Assembly: GCA_013396655.1 (NCBI GenBank)
Contig: WBMV01008225.1
Coordinates: 841,928 to 905,927 of the forward strand
Reading direction: 5' to 3'
DNA from: Campylorhamphus procurvoides
Taxonomy: Eukaryota; Chordata; Aves; Passeriformes; Dendrocolaptidae
Length of the DNA: 64,000 bases
Numbering within the stretch: position 1 is the first letter of the stretch; each line of letters begins with the position of its first letter. The notes beneath the pieces were generated by a model, which saw only the letters and a list, made by a program, of their open reading frames with translations, had not been told where the DNA came from and searched no databases. The position numbers were made by a program, and so were the translations under genes. Shown here in pieces: positions 63,457 to 64,000 of this stretch.

Positions 63457-63800
63457 GTATTGCCTTATTCCCATCTGATTTTGTCCAGTGCCTTGTTAGC
63501 TGGAGAATCCAATAATAACTAGAGATTCTTGAATTAGAAATTATGTGAAACAGCCCTCTGAGAGTCACTGCAACTTTATTTGTAAGATGCAATGTGTTCC
63601 TGCATTTTTTTTTCTTGTAACAAACACATTCAGTTCTGGGTTGTGCTGGCAAAGGATGCAGATGATCGATAATCCAAACCAGCTGTGCCAGGGAGCTCAT
63701 GTCCTGTGCCTGGGCTATTGAGGGTCCAGCCTTAGCCGTGCAGTCCAGCCTGGCAGCAGTGCTGCCAGTGCTGCCTCCTGACTGGGTTGGGCCGTGCTAG
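63457..63800. other. Short intron-like gap between two exon candidates
   Basis: About 344 bases with a T-run at 63606-63613 and a G+C-richer right half. Several AG acceptors precede 63801, so the start of the next block is uncertain. Confidence 0.4.
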
Positions 63801-63920
63801 AAAAAGGGTGAGCAGGTCATCACTGTGCCTAGTACTGCTGCCATGAAGCACTTGGGATCTCATACTGTTGTGGTTAATGAAGATGCTCCTCAGCCAGCAT
63901 TATGCCAAACAAGCTATCAG
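63801..63920 (+). CDS. Candidate 120-base exon with an internal ATG, plus strand
   Basis: The frame is open from a TAG at 63798-63800 to the very strong donor TATCAG|GTGAGTAAG. If the acceptor is GGGCCGTGCTAG the exon is 40 codons, phase 0 in and out. It begins KKGEQVITVPSTAA and continues MKHLGSHTVVVNEDAP and PALCQTSYQ. The ATG at 63843 is in a fair initiation context (GCTGCCATGA), so a first coding exon is also possible. Other acceptors (GTGCCTAG at 63832) would shorten it. The peptide looks natural but matches nothing I know. Confidence 0.33.
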
Positions 63921-64000
63921 GTGAGTAAGGGTGAGTATGCCTACACTTACTCTCATCCTCTCCATCCTCTCTCTGTCTCATACTATCATCATTCTCCATC

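Noticed and set aside
1..64000. CRISPR arrays, operons, tRNA or rRNA genes, phage or plasmid features
   Set aside because: None seen; the sequence is vertebrate nuclear DNA with LINE, LTR and SINE relics.

Overview
The window is AT-rich vertebrate nuclear DNA from a sauropsid, most likely a bird. The best marker is the CR1 LINE 3' end at 14294-15005, whose tail (TCATAGAAT repeated) and body match the avian CR1 layout. Shorter CR1 pieces, sparse MIR-like SINE relics and short microsatellites fit the same picture. There are no bacterial-type genes, operons, CRISPR arrays, tRNAs or rRNAs, and no clear CpG island. Nearly every ATG-initiated open frame is a chance frame in non-coding DNA.

Protein coding is visible only as isolated exon-like blocks between long introns. 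On the minus strand the best pair is 11144-11332 and 7438-7493, joined in matching phase; smaller candidates at 31134-31162, 25277-25316, 12039-12063 and 7004-7028 fit the same phase series. On the plus strand the best blocks are 9621-9717, 52317-52417 and the pair 63412-63456 / 63801-63920, with a possible small exon at 28439-28483. I do not recognise either protein. If both series are real, two genes overlap on opposite strands around 7-12 kb. Short pseudo-exons are common in introns, so the small blocks are tentative.

Layout: 1-7 kb, mostly featureless, with degenerate palindromic repeat relics; 7-12 kb, exon candidates on both strands and two small CR1 pieces; 14.3-15.0 kb, a CR1 split by a 451-bp solo LTR with a 4-bp target duplication; 15-31 kb, long intron-like DNA with a TCTA microsatellite and the longest open frame (30109-30759, 216 codons, unassigned); 32.3-32.5 kb, another CR1; 34.15-35.3 kb, a decayed Ty3/gypsy-type pol relic on the minus strand with recognisable reverse transcriptase and RNase H blocks; 43.4-43.6 kb, a weaker possible second pol relic; 44-51 kb, MIR-like relics; 53.7 kb, a TTTCCC hexanucleotide array; 59-63 kb, plain DNA with a GATA microsatellite and a MIR-like relic; 63.4-63.9 kb, the last plus-strand exon candidates.

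I found no new defence, biosynthetic or regulatory system. The most informative items are the LTR nested in CR1, the gypsy-type pol relic (a group that is rare and old in bird genomes) and the unidentified exons.
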